Assembly: GCA_963971225.1 (NCBI GenBank)
Contig: CAXARI010000158.1
Coordinates: forward strand, 248,001 to 312,000
From: Melieria omissa
Lineage: Eukaryota; Arthropoda; Insecta; Diptera; Ulidiidae
Reading direction: 5' to 3'
Length of the DNA stretch: 64,000 nucleotides
Of the stretch, positions 8,299 to 23,400 are shown one piece after another. Below the pieces are notes generated by a model. It had not been told where the DNA came from. It worked only from the letters and a program-made list of their open reading frames with translations, and ran no database searches. The stretch's first letter is position 1. Each line of letters opens with the position of its first letter. The position numbers were made by a program, and so were the translations under genes.

Positions 8299-11200
8299 GC
8301 ACATTGTGCATTTCGCTTGACCCTTAAAATTATAAGTGAAAAAAATATAATGTTCCCATTTGTCATTGCCGAAAGGCCAACCAATCGCCAAAACAAAAAC
8401 TACAACAACAAAAGCATCTAATTTTTTTTCATACATAGAATTTCTTGAGGAAACAAAACAAAAATCCGCGCAGCCCCCACACGTGTTGCTTCGTTGCTGT
8501 CACAACAACGACTGATTGAAAGAATGCACCTCTGATCTATATAACCAATCAAATGCTTGTGGAACCTAAGTACGCACAATCACTTTAATCAAAATGGCGT
8601 CAAAATTAAGCCAGAGTGACCACCTTTCACCAATTTGGTAAATAAAAAAAATATCCCACCGGCAGCATGATTGAAATTATGGCTGTTAAATCTCGACCCG
8701 TTAACGGATTTTAATATTATTATGCCTTATTATTTAGCTACACTCGTATGCTTTCTATAATGGTATCAATCATCCTTCTATACCCCAAGGTTCGAAAGCA
8801 AATCGATTTGGAACGGTGACTTTGAAAAAATTGCTACTTGGGTGCAACCACTAAAATGCTTGTCAACACCAAATGCATAAGTGCATATTAATAATTGACC
8901 CCTTAAAATTTAGCCAGAGTCTTATGCTTTCTATATTGGTCCCTAACTTTTCATTATCCTTCAGGAATAATGAGCATATCGATGCGCAAGGATAACATTG
9001 AAAAACTGCCTATTACAAAATACACACTCACCACTAAAGTGCTTATAGATTCCAAACGGTATGGGTTACGTTAATAAAAAACCCCTTAAAATGTAGCTAG
9101 AGATTGCAGCTTTATCAAATTAAATCAATAATTTGATTACTATTAGGCAATCATGAACAGATCGATGCGCAAGAGTGACTTTAAATGGCTGCCTACTGCA
9201 AAATCGATAAAATGCTTGTAAAATATGATGATTCTAGGTTTATAGAAAAAATAATAACCTTAAAACCTAGCTGGAGTTTTGAGCTTTCATAAATGGGGTC
9301 AATCTTCTCGCTATCTCAGATAATGCAGGAGAATTTCGTTGTGGAAAAGTGATATCGACCACATGATACATCTATATCAGGGGTGCCAAAAATCTTCTTA
9401 TGGAAAAGCAAAAACCAATACATGTAAAGTTGACCAAAAAAATGCAAACAAATTATTTAATTAATTGAATTAGTTGAAAGCACATTGTGCATTTCGCTTG
9501 ACCCTTAAAATTATAAGTGAAAAAAATATAATGTTCCCATTTGTCATTGCCGAAAGGCCAACCAATCGCCAACACAAAAAAGCATACACACAAAAACTAC
9601 AACAACAAAAGCATCTAATTTTTTTTCATACATACAATTTCTTGAGGCAACAAAACAAAAATCCGCGCAGCCCCCACACGTGTTGCTTCGTTGCTGTCAC
9701 AACAACGACTGATTGAAAGAATGCACCTCTGATCTATATAACCAATCAAATGCTTGTGGAACCTAAGTACGCACAATCACTTTAATCAAAATGGCGTCAA
9801 AATTAAGCCAGAGTGACCACCTTTCACCAATTTGGTAAATAAAAAAAATATCCCCCCGGCAGCATGATCGAAATTATGGCTGTTAAATCTCGACCCGTTA
9901 ACGGATTTTAATAATATTATGCCTTATGATTTAGCTAGACTCGTATGCTTTCTATAATGGTATCAATCATCGTTCTATACCCCAAGGTTCGAAAGCAAAT
10001 CGATTTGGAACGGTGACTTTGAAAAAATTGCTACTTGGGTGCAACCACTAAAATGCTTGTCAACACCAAATGCATAAGTGCATATTAATAATTGACCCCT
10101 TAAAATTTAGCCAGAGTCTTATGCTTTCTATATTAGTCCCTAACTTTTCATTATCCCTCAGGAATAATGAGCATATCGATGCGCAAGGATAACATTGAAA
10201 AACTGCCTATTACAAAATACACACTCACCACTAAAGTGCTTATAGATTCCAAACGGTACAGGTTACGTTAATAAAAAACCCCTTAAAATGTAGCTAGAGA
10301 TTGCAGCTTTATTAAATTAAATCAATAATTTGATTACTATTCGGCAATCATGAACAGATCGATGCGCAAGAGTGACATTAAATCGCTGCCTACTGCAAAA
10401 TCGATAAAATGCTTGTACAATATGATGATTCTAGGTTTATAGAAAAACGAAAAACCTTAAAACCTAGCTGGAGTTTTGAGCTTTCATAAATGGGGTCAAT
10501 CTTCTCGCTATCTCAGATAATGCAGGAGAATTTCGTTGTGGAAAAGTGATATCGACCACATGATACATCTATATCAGGAGTGCCCAAAATCTTCTTATGG
10601 AAAAGCAAAAACCAATACATGTAAAGTTGAACAAAAAAATGCAAACAAATTATTTAATTAATTGAATTAGTTGAAAGCACATTGTGCATTTCGCTTGACC
10701 CTTAAAATTATAAGTGAAAAAAATATTATGTTCCCATTTGTCATTGCCGAAAGGCCAACCAATCGCCAACACAAAAAAGCATACACACAAAAACTACAAC
10801 AACAAAAGCATCTAATTTTTTTTCATACATACAAATTCTTGAGGCAACAAAACAAAAATCCGCGCAGCCCCCACACGTGTTGCTTCGTTGCTATCACAAC
10901 AACGACTGATTGAAAGAATGCACCTCTGATCTATATAACCAATCAAAAGCTTGTGGAACCTAAGTACGCACAATCACTTTAATCAAAATGGCGTCAAAAT
11001 TAAGCCAGAGTGACCACCTTTCACCAATTTGGTAAATAAAAAAAATATCCCACCGGCAGCATGATCGAAATTATGGCTGTTAAATCTCGACCCGTTAACG
11101 GATTTTAATAATATTATGCCTTATGATTTAGCTAGACTCGTATGCTTTCTATAATGGGATCAATCATCGTTCTATACCCCAAGGTTCGAAAGCAAATCGA

Positions 11201-13181
11201 TTTGGAACGGTGACTTTAAAAAAATTGCTACTTGGGTGCAACCACTAAAATGCTTGTCAACACCAAATGCATAAGTGCATATTAATAATTGACCCCTTAA
11301 AATTTAGCCAGAGTCTTATGCTTTCTATATTGGTCCCTAACTTTTCATTATACCTCAGGAATAATGAGCATATCGATGCGCAAGGATAACATTGAAAAAC
11401 TGCCTATTACAAAATACACACTCACCACTAAAGTGCTTATAGATTCCAAACGGTACAGGTTACGTTAATAAAAAACCCCTTAAAATGTAGCTAGAGATTG
11501 CAGCTTTATCATATTAAATCAATAATTTGATTACTATTCGGCAATCATGAACAGATCGATGCGCAAGAGTGACATTAAATGGCTGCCTACTGCAAAATCG
11601 ATAAAATGCTTGTAAAATATGATGATTCTAGGTTTATAGAAAAACTAATAACCTTAAAACCTAGCTGGAGTTTTGAGCTTTCATAAATGGGGTCAATCTT
11701 CTCGCTATCTCAGATAATGCAGGAGAATTTCGTTGTGGAAAAGTGATATCGACCACATGATACATCTATATCAGGAGTGCCCAAATCTTCTTATGGAAAA
11801 GCAAAAACCAATACATGTAAAGTTGCCCAAAAAATGCAAACAAATTATTTAATTAATTGAATTAGTTGAAAGCACATTGTGCATTTCGCTTGACCCTTAA
11901 AATTATAAGTGAAAAAAATATAATGTTCCCATTTGTCATTGCCGGAAGGCCAACCAATCGCCAACACAAAAAAGCATACACACAAAAACTACAACAACAA
12001 AAGCATCTAATTTTTTTTCATACATACAAATTCTGGAGGCAAGAAAACAAAAATCCGCGCAGCCCCCACACGTGTTGCTTCGTTGCTGTCACAACAACGA
12101 CTGATTGAAAGAATGCACCTCTGATCTATATAACCAATCAAATGCTTGTGGAACCTAAGTACGCACAATCACTTTAATCAAAATGGCGTCAAAATTAAGC
12201 CAGAGTGACCACCTTTCACCAATTTGGTAAATAAAAAAAATATCCCACCGGCAGCATGATCGAAATTATGGCTGTTAAATCTCGACCCGTTAACGGATTT
12301 TAATATTATTATGCCTTATTATTTAGCTACACTCGTATGCTTTCTATAATGGTATCAATCATCCTTCTATACCCCAAGGTTCGAAAGCAAATCGATTTGG
12401 AACGGTGACTTTGAAAAAATTGCTACTTGGGTGCAACCACTAAAATGCTTGTCAACACCAAATGCATAAGTGCATATTAATAATTGACCCCTTAAAATTT
12501 AGCCAGAGTCTTATGCTTTCTATATTGGTCCCTAACTTTTCATTATCCTTCAGGAATAATGAGCATATCGATGCGCAAGGATAACATTGAAAAACTGCCT
12601 ATTACAAAATACACACTCACCACTAAAGTGCTTATAGATTCCAAACGGTATGGGTTACGTTAATAAAAAACCCCTTAAAATGTAGCTAGAGATTGCAGCT
12701 TTATCAAATTAAATCAATAATTTGATTACTATTAGGCAATCATGAACAGATCGATGCGCAAGAGTGACATTAAATGGCTGCCTACTGCAAAATCGATAAA
12801 ATGCTTGTAAAATATGATGATTCTAGGTTTATAGAAAAAATAATAACCTTAAAACCTAGCTGGAGTTTTGAGCTTTCATAAATGGGGTCAATCTTCTCGC
12901 TATCTCAGATAATGCAGGAGAATTTCGTTGTGGAAAAGTGATATCGACCACATGATACATCTATATCAGGGGTGCCCAAAATATTGTTATGGAAAAGCAA
13001 AAACCAATACATGTAAAGTTGACCAAAAAAAATTCAAACAAACTATTTAATTAATTGAATTAGTTGAAAGCACATTGTGCATTTCGCTTGACCCTTAAAA
13101 TTATAAGTGAAAAAAATATAATGTTCCCATTTGTCATTGCCGAAAGGCCAACCAATCGCCAAAACAAAAACTACAACAACA

Positions 13182-16100
13182 AAAGCATCTAATTTTTTTT
13201 CATACATACAATTTCTTGAGGCAACAAAACAAAAATCAGCGCAGCCCCCACACGTGTTGCTTCGTTGCTGTCACAACAACGACTGATTGAAAGAATGCAC
13301 CTCTGATCTATATAATCATTCAAATGCTTGTGGAACCTAAGTACGCACAATCACTTTAATCAAAATGGCGTCAAAATTAAGCCAGAGTGACCACCTTTCA
13401 CCAATTTGGTAAATAAAAAAAATATCCCACCGGCAGCATGATCGAAATTATGGCTGTTAAATCTCGACCCGTTAACGGATTTTAATAATATTTTGCCTTA
13501 GCTAGACTCGTTTCTATAATGGTATCAATCATCCTTCTATACCCCAAGGTTCGAAAGCAAATCGATTTGGAACGGTGACTTTGAAAAAATTGCTACTTGG
13601 GTGCAACCACTAAAATGCTTGTCAACACCAAATGCATAAGTGCATATTAATAATTGACCCCTTAAAATTTAGCCAGAGTCTTATGCTTTCTATATTGGTC
13701 CCTAACTTTTCATTATCCTTCAGGAATAATGAGCATATCGATGCGCAAGGATAACATTGAAAAACTGCCTATTACAAAATACACACTCACCACTAAAGTG
13801 CTTATAGATTCCAAACGGTGTGGGTTACGTTAATAAAAAAACCCCTTAAAATGTAGCTAGAGATTGCAGCTTTATCAAATTAAATCAATAATTTGATTAC
13901 TATTAGGCAATCATGAACAGATCGATGCGCAAGAGTGACATTAAATGGCTGCCTACTACAAAATCGATAAAATGCTTGTAAAATATGATGATTCTAGGTT
14001 TATAGAAAAAATAATAACCTTAAAACCTAGCTGGAGTTTTGAGCTTTCATAAATGGGGTCAATCTTCTCGCTATCTCAAATAATGCAGGAGAATTTCGTT
14101 GTGGAAAAGTGATATCGACCACATGATACATCTATATCAGGGGTGCCCAAAATATTCTTATGGAAAAGCAAAAACCAATACATGTAAAGTTGCCCAAAAA
14201 ATGCAAACAAATTATTTAATTAATTGAATTAGTTGAAAGCACATTGTGCATTTCGCTTGACCCTTAAAATTATAAGTGAAAAAAATATAATGTTCCCATT
14301 TGTCATTGCCGAAAGGCCAACCAATCGCCAAAACAAAAACTACAACAACAAAAGCATCTAATTTTTTTTCATACATACAATTTCTTGAGCCAACAAAACA
14401 AAAATCCGCGCAACCCCCACACGTGTTGCTTCGTTGCTGTCACAACAACGACTGATTGAAAGAATGCACCTCTGATCTATATAACCAATCAAATGCTTGT
14501 GGAACCTAAGTACGCACAATCACTTTAATCAAAATGGCGTCAAAATTATGCCAGAGTGATCACCTTTCACCAATTTGGTAAATAAAAAAAATATCCCACC
14601 GCCAGCATGATCGAAATTATGGCTGTTAAATCTCGACCCGTTAACGGATTTTAATAATATTATGCCTTATTATTTAGCTAGACTCGTATGCTTTCTATAA
14701 TGGTATCAATCATCCTTCTATACCCCAAGGTTCGAAAGCAAATCGATTTGGAACGGTGACTTTGAAAAAATTGCTACTTGGGTGCAACCACTAAAATGCT
14801 TGTCAACACCAAATGCATAAGTGCATATTAATAATTGACCCATTAAAATTTAGCCAGAGTCTTATGCTTTCTATATTGGTCCCTAACTTTTCATTATCCT
14901 TCAGGAATAATGAGCATATCGATGCGCAAGGATAACATTGAAAAACTGCCTATTACAAAATACACACTCACCACTAAAGTGCTTATAGATTCCAAACGGT
15001 GTGAGTTACGTTAATAAAAAACCCCTTAAAATGTAGCTAGAGAATGCAGCTTTATCAAATTAAATCAATAATTTGATTACTATTCGGCAATCATGAACAG
15101 ATCGATGCGCAAGGGTGACATTAAATGGCTGCCTACTGCAAAATCGATAAAATGATTGTAAAATATGATGATTCTAGGTTTATAGAAAAAATAATAACCT
15201 TAAAACCTAGCTGGAGTTTTGAGCTTTCATAAATGGGGTCAATCTTCTCGCTATCTCAGATAATGCAGGAGAATTTCGTTGTGGAAAAGTGATATCGACC
15301 ACATGATACATCTATATCAGGGGTGCCCAAAATCTTCTTATGGAAAAGCAAAAACCAATACATGTAAAGTTGCCCAAAAAATGCAAACAAATTATTTAAT
15401 TAATTGAATTAGTTGAAAGCACATTGTGCATTTCGCTTGACCCTTAAAATTATAAGTGAAAAAAATATAATGTTCCCATTTGTCATTGCCGAAAGGCCAA
15501 CCAATCGCCAACACAAAAAAGCATTCACACAAAAACTACAACAACAAAAGCATCTAATTTTTTTTCATACATACAATTTCTTGAGGCAACAAAACAAAAA
15601 TCCGCGCAGCCCCCACACGTGTTGCTTCGTTGCTGTCACAACAACGACTGATTGAAAGAATGCACCTCTGATCTATATAACCAATCAAATGCTTGTGGAA
15701 CCTAAGTACGCACAATCACTTTAATCAAAATGGCGTCAAAATTATGCCAGAGTGACCACCTTTCACCAATTTGGTAAATAAAAAAATATCCCACCGCCAG
15801 CATGATCGAAATTATGGCTGTTAAATCTCGACCCGTTAACGGATTTTAATAATATTATGCCTTATTATTTAGCTAGACTCGTATGCTTTCTATAATGGTA
15901 TCAATCATCCTTCTATACCCCAAGGTTCGAAAGCAAATCGATTTGGAACGGTGACTTTGAAAAAATTGCTACTTGGGTGCAACCACTAAAACGCTTGTCA
16001 ACACCAAATGCATAAGTGCATATTAATAATTGACCCCTTAAAATTTAGCCAGAGTCTTATGCTTTCTATATTGGTCCCTACCTTTTCATTATCCTTCAGG

Positions 16101-17416
16101 AATAATGAGCATATCGATGCGCAAGATAACATTGAAAAACTGCCTATTACAAAATACACACTCACCACTAAAGTGCTTATAGATTCCAAACGGTATGGGT
16201 TACGTTAATAAAAAACCCCTTAAAATGTAGCTAGAGATTGCAGCTTTATCAAATTAAATCAATAATTTGATTACTATTAGGCAATCATGAACAGATCAAT
16301 GCGCAAGAGTGACATTAAATGGCTGCCTACTGCAAAATCGATAAAATGCTTGTAAAATATGATGATTCTAGGTTTATAGAAAAAATAATAACCTTAAAAC
16401 CTAGCTGGAGTTTTGAGCTTTCATAAATGGGGTCAATCTTCTCGCTATCTCAGATAATGCAGGAGAATTTCGTTGTGGAAAAGTGATATCGACCACATGA
16501 TACATCTATATCAGGGGTGCCCAAAATCTTCTTATGGAAAAGCAAAAACCAATACATGTAAAGTTGCCCAAAAAATGCAAACAAATTATTTAATTAATTG
16601 AAGCACATTGTGCATTTCGCTTGACCCTTAAAATTATAAGTGAAAAAAATATAATGTTCCCATTTGTCATTGCCGAAAGGCCAACCAATCGCCAAAACAA
16701 AAACTACAACAACAAAAGCATCTAATTTTTTTTCATACATACAATTTCTTGAGGCAACAAAACAAAAATCCGCGCAGCCCCCACACGTGTTGCTTCGTTG
16801 CTGTCACAACAACGACTGATTGAAAGAATGCACCTCTGATCTATATAATCAATCAAATGCTTGTGGAACCTAAGTACGCACAATCACTTTAATCAAAATG
16901 GCGTCAAAATTAAGCCAGAGTGACCACCTTTCACCAATTTGGTAAATAAAAAAAATATCCCACCGGCAGCATGATCGAAATTATGGCTGTTAAATCTCGA
17001 CCCGTTAACGGATTTTAATAATATTATGCCTTATTATTTAGCTAGACTCGTATGCTTTCTATAATGGTATCAATCATCCTTCTATACCCCAAGGTTCGAA
17101 AGCAAATCGATTTGGAACGGTGACTTTGAAAAAATTGCTACTTGGGTGCAACCACTAAAATGCTTGTCAACACCAAATGCATAAGTGCATATTAATAATT
17201 GACCCCTTAAAATTTAGCCAGAGTCTTATGCTTTCTTTATTGGTCCCTACCTTTTCATTATCCGTCAGGAATAATGAGCATATCGATGCGCAAGGATAAC
17301 ATTGAAAAACTGCCTATTACAAAATACACACTCACCACTAAAGTGCTTATAGATTGCAAACGGTATGGGTTACGTTAATAAAAAACCCCTTAAAATGTAG
17401 CTAGAGATTGCAGCTT
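13182..17416 (+). repeat. Segmental duplication, source copy (~4.2 kb)
   Basis: This stretch carries private markers: AAAATCAGCGC, ATAATCATTCAAATG, TATTTTGCCTTAGC, GAGCCAACAAAAC, GAGTGATCACC, GACCCATTAAAA, CGGTGTGAGTTAC, TTTCTTTATTGG, ATCCGTCAGG and TAGATTGCAAACGG. All reappear in the same order downstream of 17,421. The copy ends at CAGCTT (17,416), where the array is broken in mid-unit. Confidence 0.85.
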
Positions 17417-17420
17417 GCAG

Positions 17421-20400
17421 AAAGCATCTAATTTTTTTTCATACATACAATTTCTTGAGGCAACAAAACAAAAATCAGCGCAGCCCCCACACGTGTTGCT
17501 TCGTTGCTGTCACAACAACGACTGATTGAAAGAATGCACCTCTGATCTATATAATCATTCAAATGCTTGTGGAACCTAAGTACGCACAATCACTTTAATC
17601 AAAATGGCGTCAAAATTAAGCCAGAGTGACCACCTTTCACCAATTTGGTAAATAAAAAAAATATCCCACCGGCAGCATGATCGAAATTATGGCTGTTAAA
17701 TCTCGACCCGTTAACGGATTTTAATAATATTTTGCCTTAGCTAGACTCGTTTCTATAATGGTATCAATCATCCTTCTATACCCCAAGGTTCGAAAGCAAA
17801 TCGATTTGGAACGGTGACTTTGAAAAAATTGCTACTTGGGTGCAACCACTAAAATGCTTGTCAACACCAAATGCATAAGTGCATATTAATAATTGACCCC
17901 TTAAAATTTAGCCAGAGTCTTATGCTTTCTATATTGGTCCCTAACTTTTCATTATCCTTCAGGAATAATGAGCATATCGATGCGCAAGGATAACATTGAA
18001 AAACTGCCTATTACAAAATACACACTCACCACTAAAGTGCTTATAGATTCCAAACGGTGTGGGTTACGTTAATAAAAAAACCCCTTAAAATGTAGCTAGA
18101 GATTGCAGCTTTATCAAATTAAATCAATAATTTGATTACTATTAGGCAATCATGAACAGATCGATGCGCAAGAGTGACATTAAATGGCTGCCTACTGCAA
18201 AATCGATAAAATGCTTGTAAAATATGATGATTCTAGGTTTATAGAAAAAATAATAACCTTAAAACCTAGCTGGAGTTTTGAGCTTTCATAAATGGGGTCA
18301 ATCTTCTCGCTATCTCAAATAATGCAGGAGAATTTCGTTGTGGAAAAGTGATATCGACCACATGATACATCTATATCAGGGGTGCCCAAAATATTCTTAT
18401 GGAAAAGCAAAAACCAATACATGTAAAGTTGCCCAAAAAATGCAAACAAATTATTTAATTAATTGAATTAGTTGAAAGCACATTGTGCATTTCGCTTGAC
18501 CCTTAAAATTATAAGTGAAAAAAATATAATGTTCCCATTTGTCATTGCCGAAAGGCCAACCAATCGCCAAAACAAAAACTACAACAACAAAAGCATCTAA
18601 TTTTTTTTCATACATACAATTTCTTGAGCCAACAAAACAAAAATCCGCGCAACCCCCACACGTGTTGCTTCGTTGCTGTCACAACAACGACTGATTGAAA
18701 GAATGCACCTCTGATCTATATAACCAATCAAATGCTTGTGGAACCTAAGTACGCACAATCACTTTAATCAAAATGGCGTCAAAATTATGCCAGAGTGATC
18801 ACCTTTCACCAATTTGGTAAATAAAAAAAATATCCCACCGCCAGCATGATCGAAATTATGGCTGTTAAATCTCGACCCGTTAACGGATTTTAATAATATT
18901 ATGCCTTATTATTTAGCTAGACTCGTATGCTTTCTATAATGGTATCAATCATCCTTCTATACCCCAAGGTTCGAAAGCAAATCGATTTGGAACGGTGACT
19001 TTGAAAAAATTGCTACTTGGGTGCAACCACTAAAATGCTTGTCAACACCAAATGCATAAGTGCATATTAATAATTGACCCATTAAAATTTAGCCAGAGTC
19101 TTATGCTTTCTATATTGGTCCCTAACTTTTCATTATCCTTCAGGAATAATGAGCATATCGATGCGCAAGGATAACATTGAAAAACTGCCTATTACAAAAT
19201 ACACACTCACCACTAAAGTGCTTATAGATTCCAAACGGTGTGAGTTACGTTAATAAAAAACCCCTTAAAATGTAGCTAGAGATTGCAGCTTTATCAAATT
19301 AAATCAATAATTTGATTACTATTAGGCAATCATGAACAGATCAATGCGCAAGAGTGACATTAAATGGCTGCCTACTGCAAAATCGATAAAATGCTTGTAA
19401 AATATGATGATTCTAGGTTTATAGAAAAAATAATAACCTTAAAACCTAGCTGGAGTTTTGAGCTTTCATAAATGGGGTCAATCTTCTCGCTATCTCAGAT
19501 AATGCAGGAGAATTTCGTTGTGGAAAAGTGATATCGACCACATGATACATCTATATCAGGGGTGCCCAAAATCTTCTTATGGAAAAGCAAAAACCAATAC
19601 ATGTAAAGTTGCCCAAAAAATGCAAACAAATTATTTAATTAATTGAAGCACATTGTGCATTTCGCTTGACCCTTAAAATTATAAGTGAAAAAAATATAAT
19701 GTTCCCATTTGTCATTGCCGAAAGGCCAACCAATCGCCAAAACAAAAACTACAACAACAAAAGCATCTAATTTTTTTTCATACATACAATTTCTTGAGGC
19801 AACAAAACAAAAATCCGCGCAGCCCCCACACGTGTTGCTTCGTTGCTGTCACAACAACGACTGATTGAAAGAATGCACCTCTGATCTATATAATCAATCA
19901 AATGCTTGTGGAACCTAAGTACGCACAATCACTTTAATCAAAATGGCGTCAAAATTAAGCCAGAGTGACCACCTTTCACCAATTTGGTAAATAAAAAAAA
20001 TATCCCACCGGCAGCATGATCGAAATTATGGCTGTTAAATCTCGACCCGTTAACGGATTTTAATAATATTATGCCTTATTATTTAGCTAGACTCGTATGC
20101 TTTCTATAATGGTATCAATCATCCTTCTATACCCCAAGGTTCGAAAGCAAATCGATTTGGAACGGTGACTTTGAAAAAATTGCTACTTGGGTGCAACCAC
20201 TAAAATGCTTGTCAACACCAAATGCATAAGTGCATATTAATAATTGACCCCTTAAAATTTAGCCAGAGTCTTATGCTTTCTTTATTGGTCCCTACCTTTT
20301 CATTATCCGTCAGGAATAATGAGCATATCGATGCGCAAGGATAACATTGAAAAACTGCCTATTACAAAATACACACTCACCACTAAAGTGCTTATAGATT

Positions 20401-20461
20401 GCAAACGGTATGGGTTACGTTAATAAAAAACCCCTTAAAATGTAGCTAGAGATTGCAGCTT
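17421..20461 (+). repeat. Segmental duplication, second copy (one unit shorter)
   Basis: 17,421 to about 19,270 matches 13,182 to about 15,031 at offset 4,239. After that the match continues at offset 3,045 up to 20,461, so this copy lacks one unit found in the source at about 15.0-16.2 kb. One visible substitution separates the early parts (CTACTGCAAAA against CTACTACAAAA). The left edge abuts a 4-base filler, GCAG at 17,417-17,420. Confidence 0.85.
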
Positions 20462-23400
20462 TATCAAATTAAATCAATAATTTGATTACTATTAGGCAAT
20501 CATGAACAGATCGATGCGCAAGAGTGACATTAAATGGCTGCCTACTGCAAAATCGATAAAATGCTTGTAAAATATGATGATTCTAGGTTTATAGAAAAAA
20601 TAATAACCTTAAAACCTAGCTGGAGTTTTGAGCTTTCATAAATGGGGTCAATCTTCTCGCTATCTCAGATAATGCAGGAGAATTTCGTTGTGGAAAAGTG
20701 ATATCGACCACATGATACATCTATATCAGGGGTGCCCAAAATCTTCTTATGGAAAAGCAAAAACCAATACATGTAAAGTTGCCCAAAAAAAATGCAAACA
20801 AATTATTTAATTAATTGAATTAGTTGAAAGCACATTGTGCATTTCGCTTGACCCTTAAAATTATAAGTGAAAAAAATATTATGTTCCCATTTGTCATTGC
20901 CGAAAGGCCAACCAATCGCCAACACAAAAAAGCATTCACACAAAAACTACAACAACAAAAGCATCTAATTTTTTTTCATACATACAATTTCTTGAGGCAA
21001 CAAAACAAAAATCCGCGCAGCCCCCACACGTGTTGCTTCGTTGCTGTCACAACAACGACTGATTGAAAGAATGCACCTCTGATCTATATAACCAATCAAA
21101 TGCTTGTGGAACCTAAGTACGCACAATCACTTCAATCAAAATGGCGTCAAAATTATGCCAGAGTGACCACCTTTCACCAATTTGGTAAATAAAAAAAATA
21201 TCCCACCGCCAGCATGATCGAAATTATGGCTGTTAAATCTCGACCCGTTAACGGATTTTAATAATATTATGCCTTATTATTTAGCTAGACTCGTATGCTT
21301 TCTATAATGGTATCAATCATCCTTCTATACCCCAAGGTTCGAAAGCAAATCGATTTGGAACGGTGACTTTGAAAAAATTGCTACTTGGGTGCAACCACTA
21401 AAATGCTTGTCAACACCAAATGCATAAGTGCATATTAATAATTGACCCATTAAAATTTAGCCAGAGTCTTATGCTTTCTATATTGGTCGCTACATTTTCA
21501 TTATCCGTCAGGAATAATGAGCATATCGATGCGCAAGGATAACATTGAAAAACTGCCTATTACAAAATACACACTCACCACTAAAGTGCTTATAGATTCC
21601 AAACGGTATGGGTTACGTTAATAAAAAGCCCCTTAAAATGTAGCTAGAGATTGCAGCTTTGTCAAATTAAATCAATAATTTGATTACTATTAGGCAATCA
21701 TGAACAGATCGATGCGCAAGAGTGACATTAAATGGCTGCCTACTGCAAAATCGATAAAATGCTTGTAAAATATGATGATTCTAGGTTTATAGAAAAAATA
21801 ATAACCTTAAAACCTAGCTGGAGTTTTGAGTTTTCATAAATGGGGTCAATCTTCTCGCTATCTCAGATAATGCAGGAGAATTTCGTTGTGGAAAAGTGAT
21901 ATCGACCACATGATACATCTATATCAGGGGTGCCCAAAATCTTCTTATGGAAAAGCAAAAACCAATACATGTAAAGTTGCCCAAAAAAAATGCAAACAAA
22001 TTATTTAATTAATTGAATTAGTTGAAAGCACATTGTGCATTTCGCTTGACCCTTAAAATTATAAGTGAAAAAAATATTATGTTCCCATTTGTCATTGCCG
22101 AAAGGCCAACCAATCGCCAACACAAAAAAGCATTCACACAAAAACTACAACAACAAAAGCATCTAATTTTTTTTCATACATACAATTTCTTGAGGCAACA
22201 AAACAAAAATCCGCGCAGCCCCCACACGTGTTGCTTCGTTGCTGTCACAACAACGACTGATTGAAAGAATGCACCTCTGATCTATATAACCAATCAAATG
22301 CTTGTGGAACCTAAGTACGCACAATCACTTTAATCAAAATGGCGTCAAAATTATGCCAGAGTGACCACCTTTCACCAATTTGGTAAATAAAAAAAATATC
22401 CCACCGCCAGCATGATCGAAATTATGGCTGTTAAATCTCGACCCGTTAACGGATTTTAATAATATTATGCCTTATTATTTAGCTAGACTCGTATGCTTTC
22501 TATAATGGTATCAATCATCCTTCTATACCCCAAGGTTCGAAAGCAAATCGATTTGGAACGGTGACTTTGAAAAAATTGCTACTTGGGTGCAACCACTAAA
22601 ATGCTTGTCAACACCAAATGCATAAGTGCATATTAATAATTGACCCCTTAAAATTTAGCCAGAGTCTTATGCTTTCTATATTGGTCCCTACCTTTTCATT
22701 ATCCTTCAGGAATAATGAGCATATCGATGCGCAAGATAACATTGAAAAACTGCCTATTACAAAATACACACTCACCACTAAAGTGCTTATAGATTCCAAA
22801 CGGTATGGGTTACGTTAATAAAAAACCCCTTAAAATGTAGCTAGAGATTGCAGCTTTATCAAATTAAATCAATAATTTGATTACTATTAGGCAATCATGA
22901 ACAGATCGATGCGCAAGAGTGACATTAAATGGCTGCCTACTGCAAAATCGATAAAATGCTTGTAAAATATGATGATTCTAGGTTTATAGAAAAAATAATA
23001 ACCTTAAAACCTAGCTGGAGTTTTGAGTTTTCATAAATGGGGTCAATCTTCTCGCTATCTCAGATAATGCAGGAGAATTTCGTTGTGGAAAAGTGATATC
23101 GACCACATGATACATCTATATCAGGGGTGCCCAAAATATTGTTATGGAAAAGCAAAAACCAATACATGTAAAGTTGACCAAAAAAAATGCAAACAAATTA
23201 TTTAATTAATTGAATTAGTTGAAAGCACATTGTGCATTTCGCTTGACCCTTAAAATTATAAGTGAAAAAAATATTATGTTCCCATTTGTCATTGCCGAAA
23301 GGCCAACCAATCGCCAAAACAAAAACTACAACAACAAAAGCATCTAATTTTTTTTCATACATACAATTTCTTGAGGCAACAAAACAAAAATCCGCGCAGC

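Noticed and set aside
16008..16208. 66-codon plus-strand frame and overlapping 63-codon minus-strand frame in M3 (also at 22.6 and 23.8 kb)
   Set aside because: They appear only in units with a one-base loss in GCAAGGATAAC. Repeat drift explains both, and no protein feature is seen.
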